DNA from: Oxobacter pfennigii
Lineage (GTDB): Bacteria; Bacillota; Clostridia; Clostridiales; Oxobacteraceae
DNA: 64,000 bases
Direction of reading: 5' to 3'
NCBI RefSeq assembly: GCF_001317355.1
Contig: NZ_LKET01000029.1
Location: 1 to 64,000, forward strand
Under the pieces are notes generated by a model. That model was given only the letters and a program-made list of their open reading frames with translations. It was not told the DNA's origin and searched no databases. This document shows positions 51,723 through 60,778 of this stretch, one piece after another (position 1 is the first letter of the stretch; the number at the start of each line of letters is the position of its first letter). Both the position numbers and the translations under genes were made by a program.

Positions 51723-51904
51723 CCATTTCACTCCTTTAAGACATACAAAATTGTGCTTATATTTATAGATATTGATTATGTATTCTTATTGTGCATATTT
51801 TTTAAATATTGTACAAAAGGTCCATTTGTCACACAAAATTGAAACCTTCATATAATACATATAGAGTGTTTGTCGTCAGCATAGTAAATGGGAGAGGTAT
51901 ATGG

Positions 51905-52921
51905 ATGCAGGAACATAGAACAGCCGATATTAGAGATTATCTATCTCTAAAGTATGATATAAATATCAATTTTATTACGCCTGTTAAAAATGTATTGAGG
52001 ATAAATACAGAAAGTGGTGATAAATGCTTAAAGAGAGTAAAATACGGGAAGGGACACTTCCTCTTTATTTTATCTGCAATGAACCATTTATTAGAGCAAG
52101 GTTTCGAAAGTATAATTCCATTTATCCCCACCAACAAAGGAGAGCTTTTTATAGAATATGAAGGCTATTATTATTTTTTAACAGACTGGATTAAGAGCAG
52201 GGAATGCAATTATCAAAATCCTGTGGAGCTAAGATTGGCGGCAGTGACATTATCAAAGCTTCACAACGCCTCCCTTGATTATAAGCCTGTAAAGAATGCA
52301 GAACCGAGGATTTACTGGGGTAAATGGGTGGAAAAGTTTATGGCAAGAATGGATGAGATGCTTAGTTTCAGAAAGATAATAACAGCTAAGCCTAATCATA
52401 CCTATTTTGATAAGATGTATCTTGAGTATTTTGATTATTTTTATTCTCAGGGCGCATCAGCCATAGAGCACCTAAAAAAAAGCAAGTATTTGGAACTGTC
52501 AAAAAAAGAGAGCATGAAAAAAGGATTTTGCCATCATGATTATGCTCATCATAACGTCCTCATAACCGATGACCTTAAAGCTTTTATAATCGATTTTGAT
52601 TATTGCATATGTGATACCAGAATTCATGATCTCTCAAGCCTTATAATAAGGAATATGAAGCATGGTAACTGGAACATTGAAAGAGCACAGTATATTATTG
52701 ACTGTTATTCCCGGTATGGATATTTGGAGGAAGAAGAAATACCGGTTATAAACGCATTTATGGAATTTCCACAGGATTTTTGGCAGGTAGGACTTCAATA
52801 CTATGTTGAAAAGCAAAGATGGGAAGAAAATAATTTCAATAAAAGACTGGATAATGTTATTACTGATAAAATTGAGCGGCAACAGTTTCTTGATGAATTC
52901 AAAGATAGCATAGAAATTTGA
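51905..52921 (+). CDS. CotS-family spore coat kinase homologue 1
   Basis: 338-residue APH-like kinase-fold protein of the CotS/YsxE group. After an N-terminal lobe with NTESGDKCLKRVKYGKGHF and a hinge YYFLTDWIKSRECNYQNP comes the catalytic-type segment KGFCHHDYAHHNVLITDDLK and the metal-binding FIIDFDYCICDTRIHDLSSL. These correspond to the HxDxxxxN and D-F-D elements of aminoglycoside phosphotransferase-like kinases. CotS proteins are spore coat proteins; activity is mostly untested. Start ATG 51905 after GGGAGAGGTATATGG. First of three tandem paralogues. Confidence 0.85.
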   Translation: MQEHRTADIRDYLSLKYDININFITPVKNVLRINTESGDKCLKRVKYGKGHFLFILSAMNHLLEQGFESIIPFIPTNKGELFIEYEGYYYFLTDWIKSRECNYQNPVELRLAAVTLSKLHNASLDYKPVKNAEPRIYWGKWVEKFMARMDEMLSFRKIITAKPNHTYFDKMYLEYFDYFYSQGASAIEHLKKSKYLELSKKESMKKGFCHHDYAHHNVLITDDLKAFIIDFDYCICDTRIHDLSSLIIRNMKHGNWNIERAQYIIDCYSRYGYLEEEEIPVINAFMEFPQDFWQVGLQYYVEKQRWEENNFNKRLDNVITDKIERQQFLDEFKDSIEI

Positions 52922-52943
52922 GAATGGCATGGGGGGTATGACA

Positions 52944-53984
52944 ATGAAGCTGCTTCAATATGAGGAAGAGGACTTTTTAAATGGATTAACGGCACTTATT
53001 GAGAATGAATACAATCTTGAAGTAAAAAAAATAGATGTAATGAACTGCGGCAATTATGTTTTGACTTCAAAAAAAGAAAAGATTCACGTTCTAAACCTGG
53101 ATTGTACAGAATCACATCTGATATTCATAAATGGGATATACGATTATACACGTGAAAAGGGCTTCAAAAAAACAAATAAAATTTATGCCACCGCAAAGGG
53201 TAAGAAGTATATAAGCTTTAAAAACAGGTTTTATATGCTGTCTGCCTTTATAGAAGATGATTATCAAGGGAATTTTCCTCTGGAAGGAAATGAAATTAAA
53301 TTTATTAAGACCATGGCGGAGTTTCATAAATGCTCCATGGGATACAGCCCTCCCCAAGGCGGCAGGTATAAATGCGACTGGGGCAAATGGATGGAAAAAT
53401 ATAAAAAGCAATACAGGTGCTTGAAAAGGTATAGGGAGCAATTGGAAAATAAAACAGGGCGATCTGATTTTGAAGAAAACTATATAAAATATTCACCTAT
53501 GTTTTTGGAAAAGATGGATAAAGCAATAAAAATATTAAAGCAAAGTTCATATATAGATATTGTAGAGAAAAGCATGATAAGCCGCCAGATAGTATTGGGC
53601 AGCTTTAAACTGTCCAATTTTTATATAAAAAATTCCGACGTATATTTAAAAACCCTGAACAAATGCAGATATGATATCGTGGAAAGAGATATAGCGGATT
53701 TTTTGGAAAAGATAGCTGAGTATGATTATAAAAAAGGAATTAAACTCATAAAAAGCCTTATAAAAGAGTATGAGGATAAAAATTGCCTTGATTCAAACAG
53801 TATAAATATCATTAAAGCATTTTTGATTTTCCCCCAGGAAATAGAAAAGGTGTGCTCCAGGTTTTATAAAGGCAAGGATAAGTGGAGCGAAGAATTGTAT
53901 TTAAAGAAATTATTATATGCCATAGATTTAGAGGATAGAAAGAGCAAGATTGCAGATGCACTGAGCTTTCAAAGCTTTAGTTGA
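52944..53984 (+). CDS. CotS-family paralogue 2, degenerate (probable pseudokinase)
   Basis: 346-residue protein that follows the same plan as its neighbours (KFIKTMAEFHKCSMGYSPPQ, CDWGKWMEKYKKQYRCLKRY, and a C-terminal IIKAFLIFPQEIEKVCSRFY matching the other two). The catalytic segment has decayed: HHDYAHHNVL becomes RQIVLGSFKLSNFYI, and the D-F-D metal site becomes LKTLNKCRYDIVERDIADFL. It probably cannot transfer phosphate and may be a structural coat protein or partner of the two conserved paralogues. Start ATG 52944 is preferred (GGGGGG at 52931-52936). Confidence 0.75.
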   Translation: MKLLQYEEEDFLNGLTALIENEYNLEVKKIDVMNCGNYVLTSKKEKIHVLNLDCTESHLIFINGIYDYTREKGFKKTNKIYATAKGKKYISFKNRFYMLSAFIEDDYQGNFPLEGNEIKFIKTMAEFHKCSMGYSPPQGGRYKCDWGKWMEKYKKQYRCLKRYREQLENKTGRSDFEENYIKYSPMFLEKMDKAIKILKQSSYIDIVEKSMISRQIVLGSFKLSNFYIKNSDVYLKTLNKCRYDIVERDIADFLEKIAEYDYKKGIKLIKSLIKEYEDKNCLDSNSINIIKAFLIFPQEIEKVCSRFYKGKDKWSEELYLKKLLYAIDLEDRKSKIADALSFQSFS

Positions 53985-53997
53985 CTGGAGGTAGCTT

Positions 53998-55038
53998 ATG
54001 GATTTATCAAGATACAGAGATAAAGCTTATCTTGTTACTTATGAACTTACAACGGATATATTCGAGTTATATGATATCAAAGTTGATGATATAGTACCAA
54101 TAAGGTCCGTATATATTTTATATACAGATAAAGGCGTAAAAGTACTTAAAAAAATCAATTATTCTCTGCAGGAGCTGGAATTTACAAATTCGGTAACAGA
54201 GCATTTACTGGATAAGGGATATTCAAATATAGTCACTTACATGAATACCACTGACGGACGGTATTATGTAAAAAAATCCGATGGAATATATGTAGTGTTA
54301 AATCTTATAAAGTCAAGAGAGGCCGATTATCAAAACCCTTCGGATGTATCAAATGTATCCCGTGAATTGTGTATTTTTCATAAGTTTACCAGGGGAATGA
54401 AGGGTATTATGGAAAAGAGAAATAATCTCTTTAAGTGGATTCCCGACTTTGAGAAAAGGGCTTGCGATTTATTAAAATTTAAAGAGATAGCCCAGCTTCA
54501 TGAAATAAAAACCGAATTTGACAAACTATATCTTGAAAACGTAGTCAGGTATTTGAATCAGGCCTCCCAATCCATAGAGCTCTTAAAATCATCAAAATAT
54601 GAGGAGCTATGTAAAGAGACGGAGGAAATTAATAATATATGCCATCATAACCTGGCTCATCACAATGTAATGATTGATGACTGCAATAAAGTTTATTTTT
54701 CTGATTTTGATAATTGTATAAAGGATCTTAGGATACATGATGTGGCAAATATAATGGTAAAAGCCATTAAATACTTTAACTGGGATGTAAATACGGCACA
54801 GAGCATATTGGAAAATTACAGCAGCATAGATGCCTTAAGAAAGGAAGAAGTTGAGGTACTGTATGGATTCTTGACGTTTCCCCAGGATTTTTATGAGATA
54901 AGCATGCAATATTATATGAAGACCAAGAGATGGGATGAGGAGGATTTTTTATCCCGGCTGGTTCGAAAAGCAGGATATTATGAAGACAGGCTGAATTTCC
55001 TCGAGTATATAAAGTCGAAAGTTAAAACGGGTATATAA
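53998..55038 (+). CDS. CotS-family spore coat kinase homologue 3
   Basis: 346 residues, similar to paralogue 1 throughout: VLNLIKSREADYQNPSDVSN, KWIPDFEKRACDLLKFKEIA, then NNICHHNLAHHNVMIDDCNK and VYFSDFDNCIKDLRIHDVAN. The catalytic Asp of HxD is Asn-Leu here (HHNLAHHN), while the D-F-D site is kept. Ribosome site ACTGGAGGTAGCTT; it starts 13 bases after paralogue 2, so the three genes form one operon. A strong terminator follows at 55026. Confidence 0.85.
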   Translation: MDLSRYRDKAYLVTYELTTDIFELYDIKVDDIVPIRSVYILYTDKGVKVLKKINYSLQELEFTNSVTEHLLDKGYSNIVTYMNTTDGRYYVKKSDGIYVVLNLIKSREADYQNPSDVSNVSRELCIFHKFTRGMKGIMEKRNNLFKWIPDFEKRACDLLKFKEIAQLHEIKTEFDKLYLENVVRYLNQASQSIELLKSSKYEELCKETEEINNICHHNLAHHNVMIDDCNKVYFSDFDNCIKDLRIHDVANIMVKAIKYFNWDVNTAQSILENYSSIDALRKEEVEVLYGFLTFPQDFYEISMQYYMKTKRWDEEDFLSRLVRKAGYYEDRLNFLEYIKSKVKTGI

Positions 55039-55054
55039 CCCGTTATTTTTTTTT
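55026..55054 (+). terminator. Intrinsic terminator of the CotS operon
   Basis: AACGGGT (55026-55032) with ACCCGTT (55038-55044), followed by A and T9. Confidence 0.85.
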
Positions 55055-55140
55055 GTAAAATTAATCCATATGTGCAGGAAATTTGCTTATCATGTTGAAT
55101 TTTAAATATTTGTAAGTGTCATATGAAGGGTGTGCAGCAT

Positions 55141-57333
55141 ATGGGATATTTGGAGATATCTAAACAGCAGTTGATCGATGAAATATACAAATTACAAAGA
55201 CAGGTTACGGAACTGAGAGGAATCAAACAGCAGTACGAATGGCTAGAGTCGGAGCTATGCAATCACAGCATACTGCTAAAAGAGATAGCAAAAGCCAGTA
55301 CCAGACTTTTAACTATTACCGACTTTTCTACGGCTATATCCGAAGTGCTCTCCATATTAGGAAATGCGACAAAGGTGGACCGTGTCTATATTTTTGAAAA
55401 TTATACTGATAACAATTCGGGCCAGTGTTTTGCCCGCCAGAGGTTTGAATGGACATCGGGGCTTGTTGGAGCTAACACTAATGATATTGCCCATCAGAGG
55501 ATTTTATACAATGTACCTATTTTGGAAAATTTATACACTGTATTGTCCGGCGGTGCAATTTACACAAGGCTTCGAAGCGAGTTTACTGAGATAGAAAAAA
55601 CCAAGTTTGAAGGGCACAATATATTTTCTCTTATGATGGTGCCTATTTTTGTAGAAAAGGAGTTTTGGGGATTTATAGGATTTCATGATTGTGCAAGGGA
55701 GCGAATTTGGTCGGATGGTGAAAAATCAGCAATTATAACCATGGCAGCCAGCATAGGAGGCGCTGTAAGCCGTATGAGGGCTGAAGAAGAATTAGCCGAA
55801 GAAAAAGAATTGTATTCCGTAACTTTATATAGCATCGGAGACGGAGTTATAACAACAGATACAGAAGGAAAGATCATATTGATGAACAGGCGGGCTCAGG
55901 AATTAACGGGATGGTCACAGGAAGAGGCAATATTAAAACCCATTTCAAAGGTTTTTAATATCATTGATGAAAAAACCAGAAAACCCTATGAAAATCCTCT
56001 GCAAAAAGTGCTTATGCCCAGGCAAAGAGCCGGCTTTGAAAATCACACCATACTCATTGACAAGAATGGAGATGAATATTTTATATCAGACACCGGCGCC
56101 GTTATACATGATAATGATAATAATGTGATAGGAATAGTAATAGTCTTTCGTGATATAACAAGGAAGCTTCATATGGAAGAAGAGGTTATAAAGGCAGGTA
56201 AAATAGAGTCTATCGGAACTTTGGCCGGCGGTATTGCTCATGATTTTAATAATATACTGACAGCTATTATAGGGAATATTTCCCTTGCCATGATGCATTT
56301 TAAGGCAGGTAACAAAGAAAAAACGTTAGACAGGCTTGTTGATATTGAAAAGGCATCATTACAGGCAAAGGATTTGACACGGCAGCTTTTGACCTTTGCA
56401 AAAGGCGGAGAACCTATTGTTACCACATTGACCATAGGGAAAATATTAAAGGATACTATAAGCTTTACTTTAAGTGGTTCAAATGTTTTGGGTGAAGTTT
56501 TTGTTCCCGATGATTTATGGGCTGTTGAAGCAGATGAAAGTCAGATTAACCAGGTATTTAATAATTTGATTTTAAATGCCAAACAGGCCATGCCAAAGGG
56601 CGGCAAAATACAGGTTAAAGCTTATAATATAGAGGATGGATCATCGGCAATCCCTGTACTGGAAAACAGAAAATACATTCAAATTTCCATAGAAGATGAA
56701 GGAATCGGCATCCCTGAAAAAAATCTTAATAAAATTTTCGACCCATATTTCACTACCAAGCCTAATGGAAGCGGGTTGGGCCTTGCAACTGCTTATTCCA
56801 TCATCAAAAGGCACAACGGGCATATAAGTGTGGAATCATGGGAAGGAAAGGGTACCAGATTTAATATATATCTGCCTGCGTCCACCGATATCGTTACGGA
56901 AGATAAAGTAGTTGAAGAGGATTATAGCTACAGCGGAAAGATACTAATAATGGACGACGAAAAGGCGGTAAGGGATGTAGTAGGAATGATGCTCAGCCAT
57001 ATAGGATATGATACCGAGTATGCAACGGACGGAGACGATGCCCTGAGAATTTACAAAGAGCATATTGAATATAAAAAGCCTTTTGATGCGGTTATAATGG
57101 ATTTGACAATACCTGGAGGTATGGGAGGTCTTGATGCAATCAAATATTTTACTGAATTTGATCCGGATGTGAAAGCCATTGTATCAAGCGGATATTCAAA
57201 CAGCGCGGTTATGGCAAATTACAGGGAATATGGTTTCAGCGGAGTTATAGCAAAGCCATATACCATTGAAGAGCTTGGAAAAGTGTTACAGGAGATAATA
57301 GGCAAAGGGCCTGTCGCATTTGAAACAACATAA
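55141..57333 (+). CDS. Hybrid histidine kinase (GAF-PAS-HisKA-HATPase-receiver)
   Basis: 730-residue soluble sensor kinase. A coiled-coil start (about 8-45), a GAF domain (about 55-215), a PAS domain (YSVTLYSIGDGVITTDTEGK, about 225-345), the H-box IESIGTLAGGIAHDFNNILT, the ATPase boxes NNLILNAKQAMPKGG, DEGIGIPEKN and GSGLGLATAYS, and a C-terminal receiver (ILIMDDEKAVRDVVGMML, phospho-Asp in VIMDLTIPGGMGG, KPYT). Layout resembles kinases whose receiver tunes autophosphorylation. No output regulator is nearby. The last codons, GPVAFETT and stop, come from the left terminal repeat of a MITE, so the original end has been replaced. Start ATG 55141 preferred (AAGGGTGTGCAGCAT). Confidence 0.9.
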   Translation: MGYLEISKQQLIDEIYKLQRQVTELRGIKQQYEWLESELCNHSILLKEIAKASTRLLTITDFSTAISEVLSILGNATKVDRVYIFENYTDNNSGQCFARQRFEWTSGLVGANTNDIAHQRILYNVPILENLYTVLSGGAIYTRLRSEFTEIEKTKFEGHNIFSLMMVPIFVEKEFWGFIGFHDCARERIWSDGEKSAIITMAASIGGAVSRMRAEEELAEEKELYSVTLYSIGDGVITTDTEGKIILMNRRAQELTGWSQEEAILKPISKVFNIIDEKTRKPYENPLQKVLMPRQRAGFENHTILIDKNGDEYFISDTGAVIHDNDNNVIGIVIVFRDITRKLHMEEEVIKAGKIESIGTLAGGIAHDFNNILTAIIGNISLAMMHFKAGNKEKTLDRLVDIEKASLQAKDLTRQLLTFAKGGEPIVTTLTIGKILKDTISFTLSGSNVLGEVFVPDDLWAVEADESQINQVFNNLILNAKQAMPKGGKIQVKAYNIEDGSSAIPVLENRKYIQISIEDEGIGIPEKNLNKIFDPYFTTKPNGSGLGLATAYSIIKRHNGHISVESWEGKGTRFNIYLPASTDIVTEDKVVEEDYSYSGKILIMDDEKAVRDVVGMMLSHIGYDTEYATDGDDALRIYKEHIEYKKPFDAVIMDLTIPGGMGGLDAIKYFTEFDPDVKAIVSSGYSNSAVMANYREYGFSGVIAKPYTIEELGKVLQEIIGKGPVAFETT

Positions 57334-57509
57334 ATGAGCATCTGTGAGAGTTCTTTGCAAGCTCTTGGTGACTCTGCCGCAGAAAATACTTAGAATTTTA
57401 GATTGTTTGAACGGATGAAGTTTAAAAATTCTTGTATTTTCAAGGCAGGGAACCTTAGAACTTGTAGAACTTGAGCACAGTAAATGCAGTGTGTCAAATG
57501 CGACAGCCC
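57307..57509 (-). mobile_element. 203-bp MITE, copy 2, forming the 3' end of the kinase gene
   Basis: Same element as 19778-19980, in opposite internal orientation. The left end GGGCCTGTCGCATTTGAAAC (57307-57326) has one extra C relative to the right end GTGTCAAATGCGACAGCCC (57491-57509). The element fills the whole gap between two convergent genes and supplies the kinase stop codon; the glycosyltransferase stop lies 3 bases after it. Differences from copy 1 are scattered, indicating that the copies are not recent duplicates. Confidence 0.88.
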
Positions 57510-57512
57510 GTT

Positions 57513-58637
57513 TTACCTTTTGCCAACCTGAATAAGAGTATCTAAAGTATTCTTAGCTGTTTGTTTCCAGGTATATTCCCTGCTTTTTCTAAAGCCTGAC
57601 ACAGCATAATGTTCCCATAGTTTACTATCATCCAGTATAATATGCATAGCTTCAGCTAATTCATCAAAATCATATGGATTGACTGACATTGCACATCCGT
57701 CAACAATTTCGGGAATGGAAGTAACATTAGAGGTTACAACGGGCGTGGCACAAGCCATAGCTTCTAAAGGCGGCAGGCCGAAACCTTCATAAAACGAGGG
57801 GTATACAAATAAATCCGCACCGTTATAAAAAAGAGGAAGATCATTTACCGGTATATATCCTGAAAATATAACATGGTCTTCAATGCCTAGTTTATTAACA
57901 AGCTCTTTATAGTCATCGTAGGACTTGCCCGGTTTTCCCCCTATCAATAATTTTCTGGGTTTAATAAGCTTTTTATATATTTTGTAATAGGCTTCAATCA
58001 GACCTTTTATGTTTTTCCTGGGGCTGAATCCACCGATATACAATATGAAATCATCATTTATACCGTATTTTCTTGTTAAAAGCTGTTTTGCCTTTTCCCT
58101 GTCCATAGGATAATATATATTTTCCGCTGCAAGATGGGTAACGAATATATTATTCGTGGGTATATTCAGGGTCTCAGCTATGTCTTTTTTAGAATATTCG
58201 GATACAGTTATTATTGCATCTGCCTTTTTTATTATGTCGGGCATTTTTTCTAAGAATATTTTAAGATAACTGGGCCCTACTGTTTCAGGGAGCTTATAAG
58301 GTATAACATCATGAAGGGTTATTACGTATGGGCATGTTTTTTTGTCGGGAAGCCCTATGCCGTTTTGGGGCACATGATATACCTCTATTTCCGTGTCAGT
58401 AAGTATATTAGGGATGTCAACTTCATCCCAAAAATTGTCTTTTCTCTCTTCATCTATAAGTTTGAAATTAAAGTTCCCTCCCGGATGTATATCTGAAAAA
58501 TTTTCCTCGGGCCAAAATAACAGGTAGGAATTTTCACTATCAATGAGATTGAGGTTATAAATAAGCTGATAGGTATATGTTCCTATGCCCGTGCCCCTAT
58601 ACCATCTGGCAGCCCTGGCGTCTATGCCAATTTTCAT
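57513..58637 (-). CDS. GT4-family glycosyltransferase (paralogue of 50595-51722)
   Basis: 374-residue GT-B glycosyltransferase: KIGIDARAARWYRGTGIGTY at the N-terminus, DDFILYIGGFSPRKNIKGLI, and the donor site SFYEGFGLPPLEAMACATPV with VTSNVTSIPEIVDGCAMSVN. It aligns along its whole length with the other glycosyltransferase in this cluster. Likely part of the same spore-surface or exopolysaccharide pathway. Start ATG 58637 behind AAAGGATGCGAAAA; the ATG nine bases upstream overlaps the ribosome site. Confidence 0.9.
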   Translation of the reverse strand: MKIGIDARAARWYRGTGIGTYTYQLIYNLNLIDSENSYLLFWPEENFSDIHPGGNFNFKLIDEERKDNFWDEVDIPNILTDTEIEVYHVPQNGIGLPDKKTCPYVITLHDVIPYKLPETVGPSYLKIFLEKMPDIIKKADAIITVSEYSKKDIAETLNIPTNNIFVTHLAAENIYYPMDREKAKQLLTRKYGINDDFILYIGGFSPRKNIKGLIEAYYKIYKKLIKPRKLLIGGKPGKSYDDYKELVNKLGIEDHVIFSGYIPVNDLPLFYNGADLFVYPSFYEGFGLPPLEAMACATPVVTSNVTSIPEIVDGCAMSVNPYDFDELAEAMHIILDDSKLWEHYAVSGFRKSREYTWKQTAKNTLDTLIQVGKR

Positions 58638-58745
58638 TTTTCGCATCCTTTCATGGTAAGTTAAAAGAAATAATAGAAGTAATTTATTATATTAATAACA
58701 GCCTGATTTGGTTACACGGGAAAGGTTTCAGAATATTTTAAAAAA

Positions 58746-58774
58746 TTGACAATAAATAAACTATATGATATTAT
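58746..58774 (+). promoter_or_regulatory. Promoter of the ilv operon
   Basis: TTGACA (58746-58751), exactly 17 bases, TATTAT (58769-58774): near-consensus, placed just upstream of the T-box leader. Confidence 0.8.
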
Positions 58775-58789
58775 TTCATTTAACAATAT

Positions 58790-59039
58790 GTAAAGCGATG
58801 ACGGATAGAAAACTATTCGCAGCAGTCACAGAGAGCCTGCAGGAGTTGAGAGCAGGCACTGACGGAATAGCAATAATCAATCCCGAGCTTGAAGGCTGAA
58901 ATAAAGTAGGCTTTCACGTGTGGCGCCGTTACGTGCCAGGGTTTGTTTGAACCTGTATGAGGCTGCAGATACTGCGGCAAATAGAGTGGTACCGCGTTTA
59001 AAAGACGTCTCTATATGCGTAAGCATATAGAGTTTTTTT
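58790..59039 (+). ncRNA. T-box leader of the ilvBNC operon
   Basis: Contains the T-box core AATAGAGTGGTACCGCG (58979-58995), whose TGGTACC-type bulge pairs with the tRNA acceptor end, preceded by a stem I region with AGAGAG/GAGAGC elements (58831-58855). The mutually exclusive terminator is CTCTATATGC (59009-59018) with GCATATAGAG (59023-59032) and T7; ATAGAG of the core can compete for it. Uncharged tRNA therefore turns on ilvBNC. The specifier codon is probably ATC (Ile, 58876-58878, in CAATAATCAATCCC), but this assignment is tentative. Confidence 0.92.
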
Positions 59040-59098
59040 ATACCCTGAATTTGCGGTAGCGACATGAAGTTCTAAGATAGGAGGGGTAGACTAACAGC

Positions 59099-60775
59099 AT
59101 GATTAAAACAGGAGCAGAGATATTAATAGAATGCCTTAAGAATGAAGGTGTAGATATTGTGTTTGGTTATCCCGGCGGCCAGGTTATACCGCTTTATGAT
59201 AAGCTGTATGATTCGGATTTAAGGCACATCCTGGTAAGACATGAGCAGGGGGCTGCCCATGCCGCTGACGGATATGCAAGAGTTACCGGGAAAGTGGGAG
59301 TATGTATTGCAACATCAGGGCCGGGAGCTACAAATCTCGTTACAGGTATTGCTACTGCTTATATGGATTCAATTCCCATTGTGGCAATAACAGGTCAGGT
59401 AAAATCCCATCTCTTAGGCAAGGATTCCTTCCAGGAAGCTGATATCGTTGGTATTACAATGCCCATTGTAAAACACAGCTATATAGTAAAGGATATAAAA
59501 GAACTTGCCGCGACAGTAAAGGAAGCTTTTTATATAGCAAGGACCGGAAGGCCGGGCCCTGTTATTATTGATGTACCCAGCGATATTCAGCTAAGCTCAA
59601 TTGAATACAGCCCTCTCACTGAAATAAAAGTAAAGGGCTATTGCTATGATGATAATTTTATTAACGGCAATGTAGATGAGATGCTGGATTTAATCGGCAA
59701 AGCACAAAGGCCAATTATTGCAGCTGGCGGCGGAATAATCGCATCCGGGGCTCACAATGAGCTTTTAGAATTTGCTGAAAAGCTCAATATTCCTGTTGTT
59801 ACCACTTTGATGGCAGTAGGAGCTTTTGATACGGATCATCCCCTGTGTCTTGGGATGCTAGGAATGCATGGTACGAGGTACGCAAATTATGCGGTATGCC
59901 AGTGCGACCTTTTTATAGCCATAGGAATGAGATTTGATGACAGAGTTACCGGAGATCCAGGCCAATTTGCCAAAGATGCTAAAAAAATTCAGATAGATAT
60001 AGATGATGCGGAGATAGGTAAAATCGTACCCGTTGATATGGGTATTGTAGGTGATGCTGCTAAAATACTCGGTGAAGCTCTGAAAAGGTTAAGCTGTAAC
60101 CCTGTAAATTCAGACAGGCGGGATTGGATAAACAGAGTACGCGAATTAAGGGAGGAATACCCCCTCAAATTTGAGGAAAGCGGCACTCTGAAACCTCAAT
60201 ACGTCATAAAAAGAATATACGAGCTGACGGAAGGCAAAGCCATAATTACAACCGATGTAGGCGAGCACCAGATGTGGGCTGCCCAGTACAATAAGAGTAA
60301 AATCCAGAGAAGCTTTTTAACCTCCGGAGGATTGGGTACCATGGGTTATGGTTTCCCGGCAGCAATAGGAGCCCAGGCGGCATTCCCGGGAAAAACCGTT
60401 ATATGTATATCAGGTGACGGCAGCTTTCAGATGAACAGCCAGGAATTGATGACGGCGGTGCGCTATAACCTCCCTGTGATAATTGCCATAGTTAACAACG
60501 GATATTTAGGGATGGTAAGGCAGTGGCAGGAGCTTTTATATAATGAAAGGTATTCAGAAACTGATATAAAAGAGCAGCCTGATTTTGTTAAGTTGGCGGA
60601 AGCTTACGGGGCTGTGGGTATGAGGGTTACAAAAAAGGAAGAAGTGGATGACTGCATATTAAAAGCCATTAATTTAAGGAAAACTATTCTTATTGATTTT
60701 GTGGTCGACAGGTTTGAGAATGTATATCCTTTTGTACCTGCAGGCTCAACTCTTGACAATATGATAGGAGGTTAA
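59099..60775 (+). CDS. ilvB: Acetolactate synthase large subunit
   Basis: 558-residue ThDP enzyme that condenses pyruvate with pyruvate or 2-oxobutyrate, the first common step of valine, leucine and isoleucine synthesis. The ThDP-activating Glu is in LVRHEQGAAHAADGYAR, FAD-region motifs include GMLGMHGTRYANYAV, and the ThDP/Mg motif is GDGSFQMNSQELMTAV with IVNNGYLGMVRQWQE. Ribosome site ATAGGAGGGGTAGACTAACAGC. It lies directly behind the T-box and 3 bases before ilvN. Confidence 0.95.
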   Translation: MIKTGAEILIECLKNEGVDIVFGYPGGQVIPLYDKLYDSDLRHILVRHEQGAAHAADGYARVTGKVGVCIATSGPGATNLVTGIATAYMDSIPIVAITGQVKSHLLGKDSFQEADIVGITMPIVKHSYIVKDIKELAATVKEAFYIARTGRPGPVIIDVPSDIQLSSIEYSPLTEIKVKGYCYDDNFINGNVDEMLDLIGKAQRPIIAAGGGIIASGAHNELLEFAEKLNIPVVTTLMAVGAFDTDHPLCLGMLGMHGTRYANYAVCQCDLFIAIGMRFDDRVTGDPGQFAKDAKKIQIDIDDAEIGKIVPVDMGIVGDAAKILGEALKRLSCNPVNSDRRDWINRVRELREEYPLKFEESGTLKPQYVIKRIYELTEGKAIITTDVGEHQMWAAQYNKSKIQRSFLTSGGLGTMGYGFPAAIGAQAAFPGKTVICISGDGSFQMNSQELMTAVRYNLPVIIAIVNNGYLGMVRQWQELLYNERYSETDIKEQPDFVKLAEAYGAVGMRVTKKEEVDDCILKAINLRKTILIDFVVDRFENVYPFVPAGSTLDNMIGG

Positions 60776-60778
60776 CAA

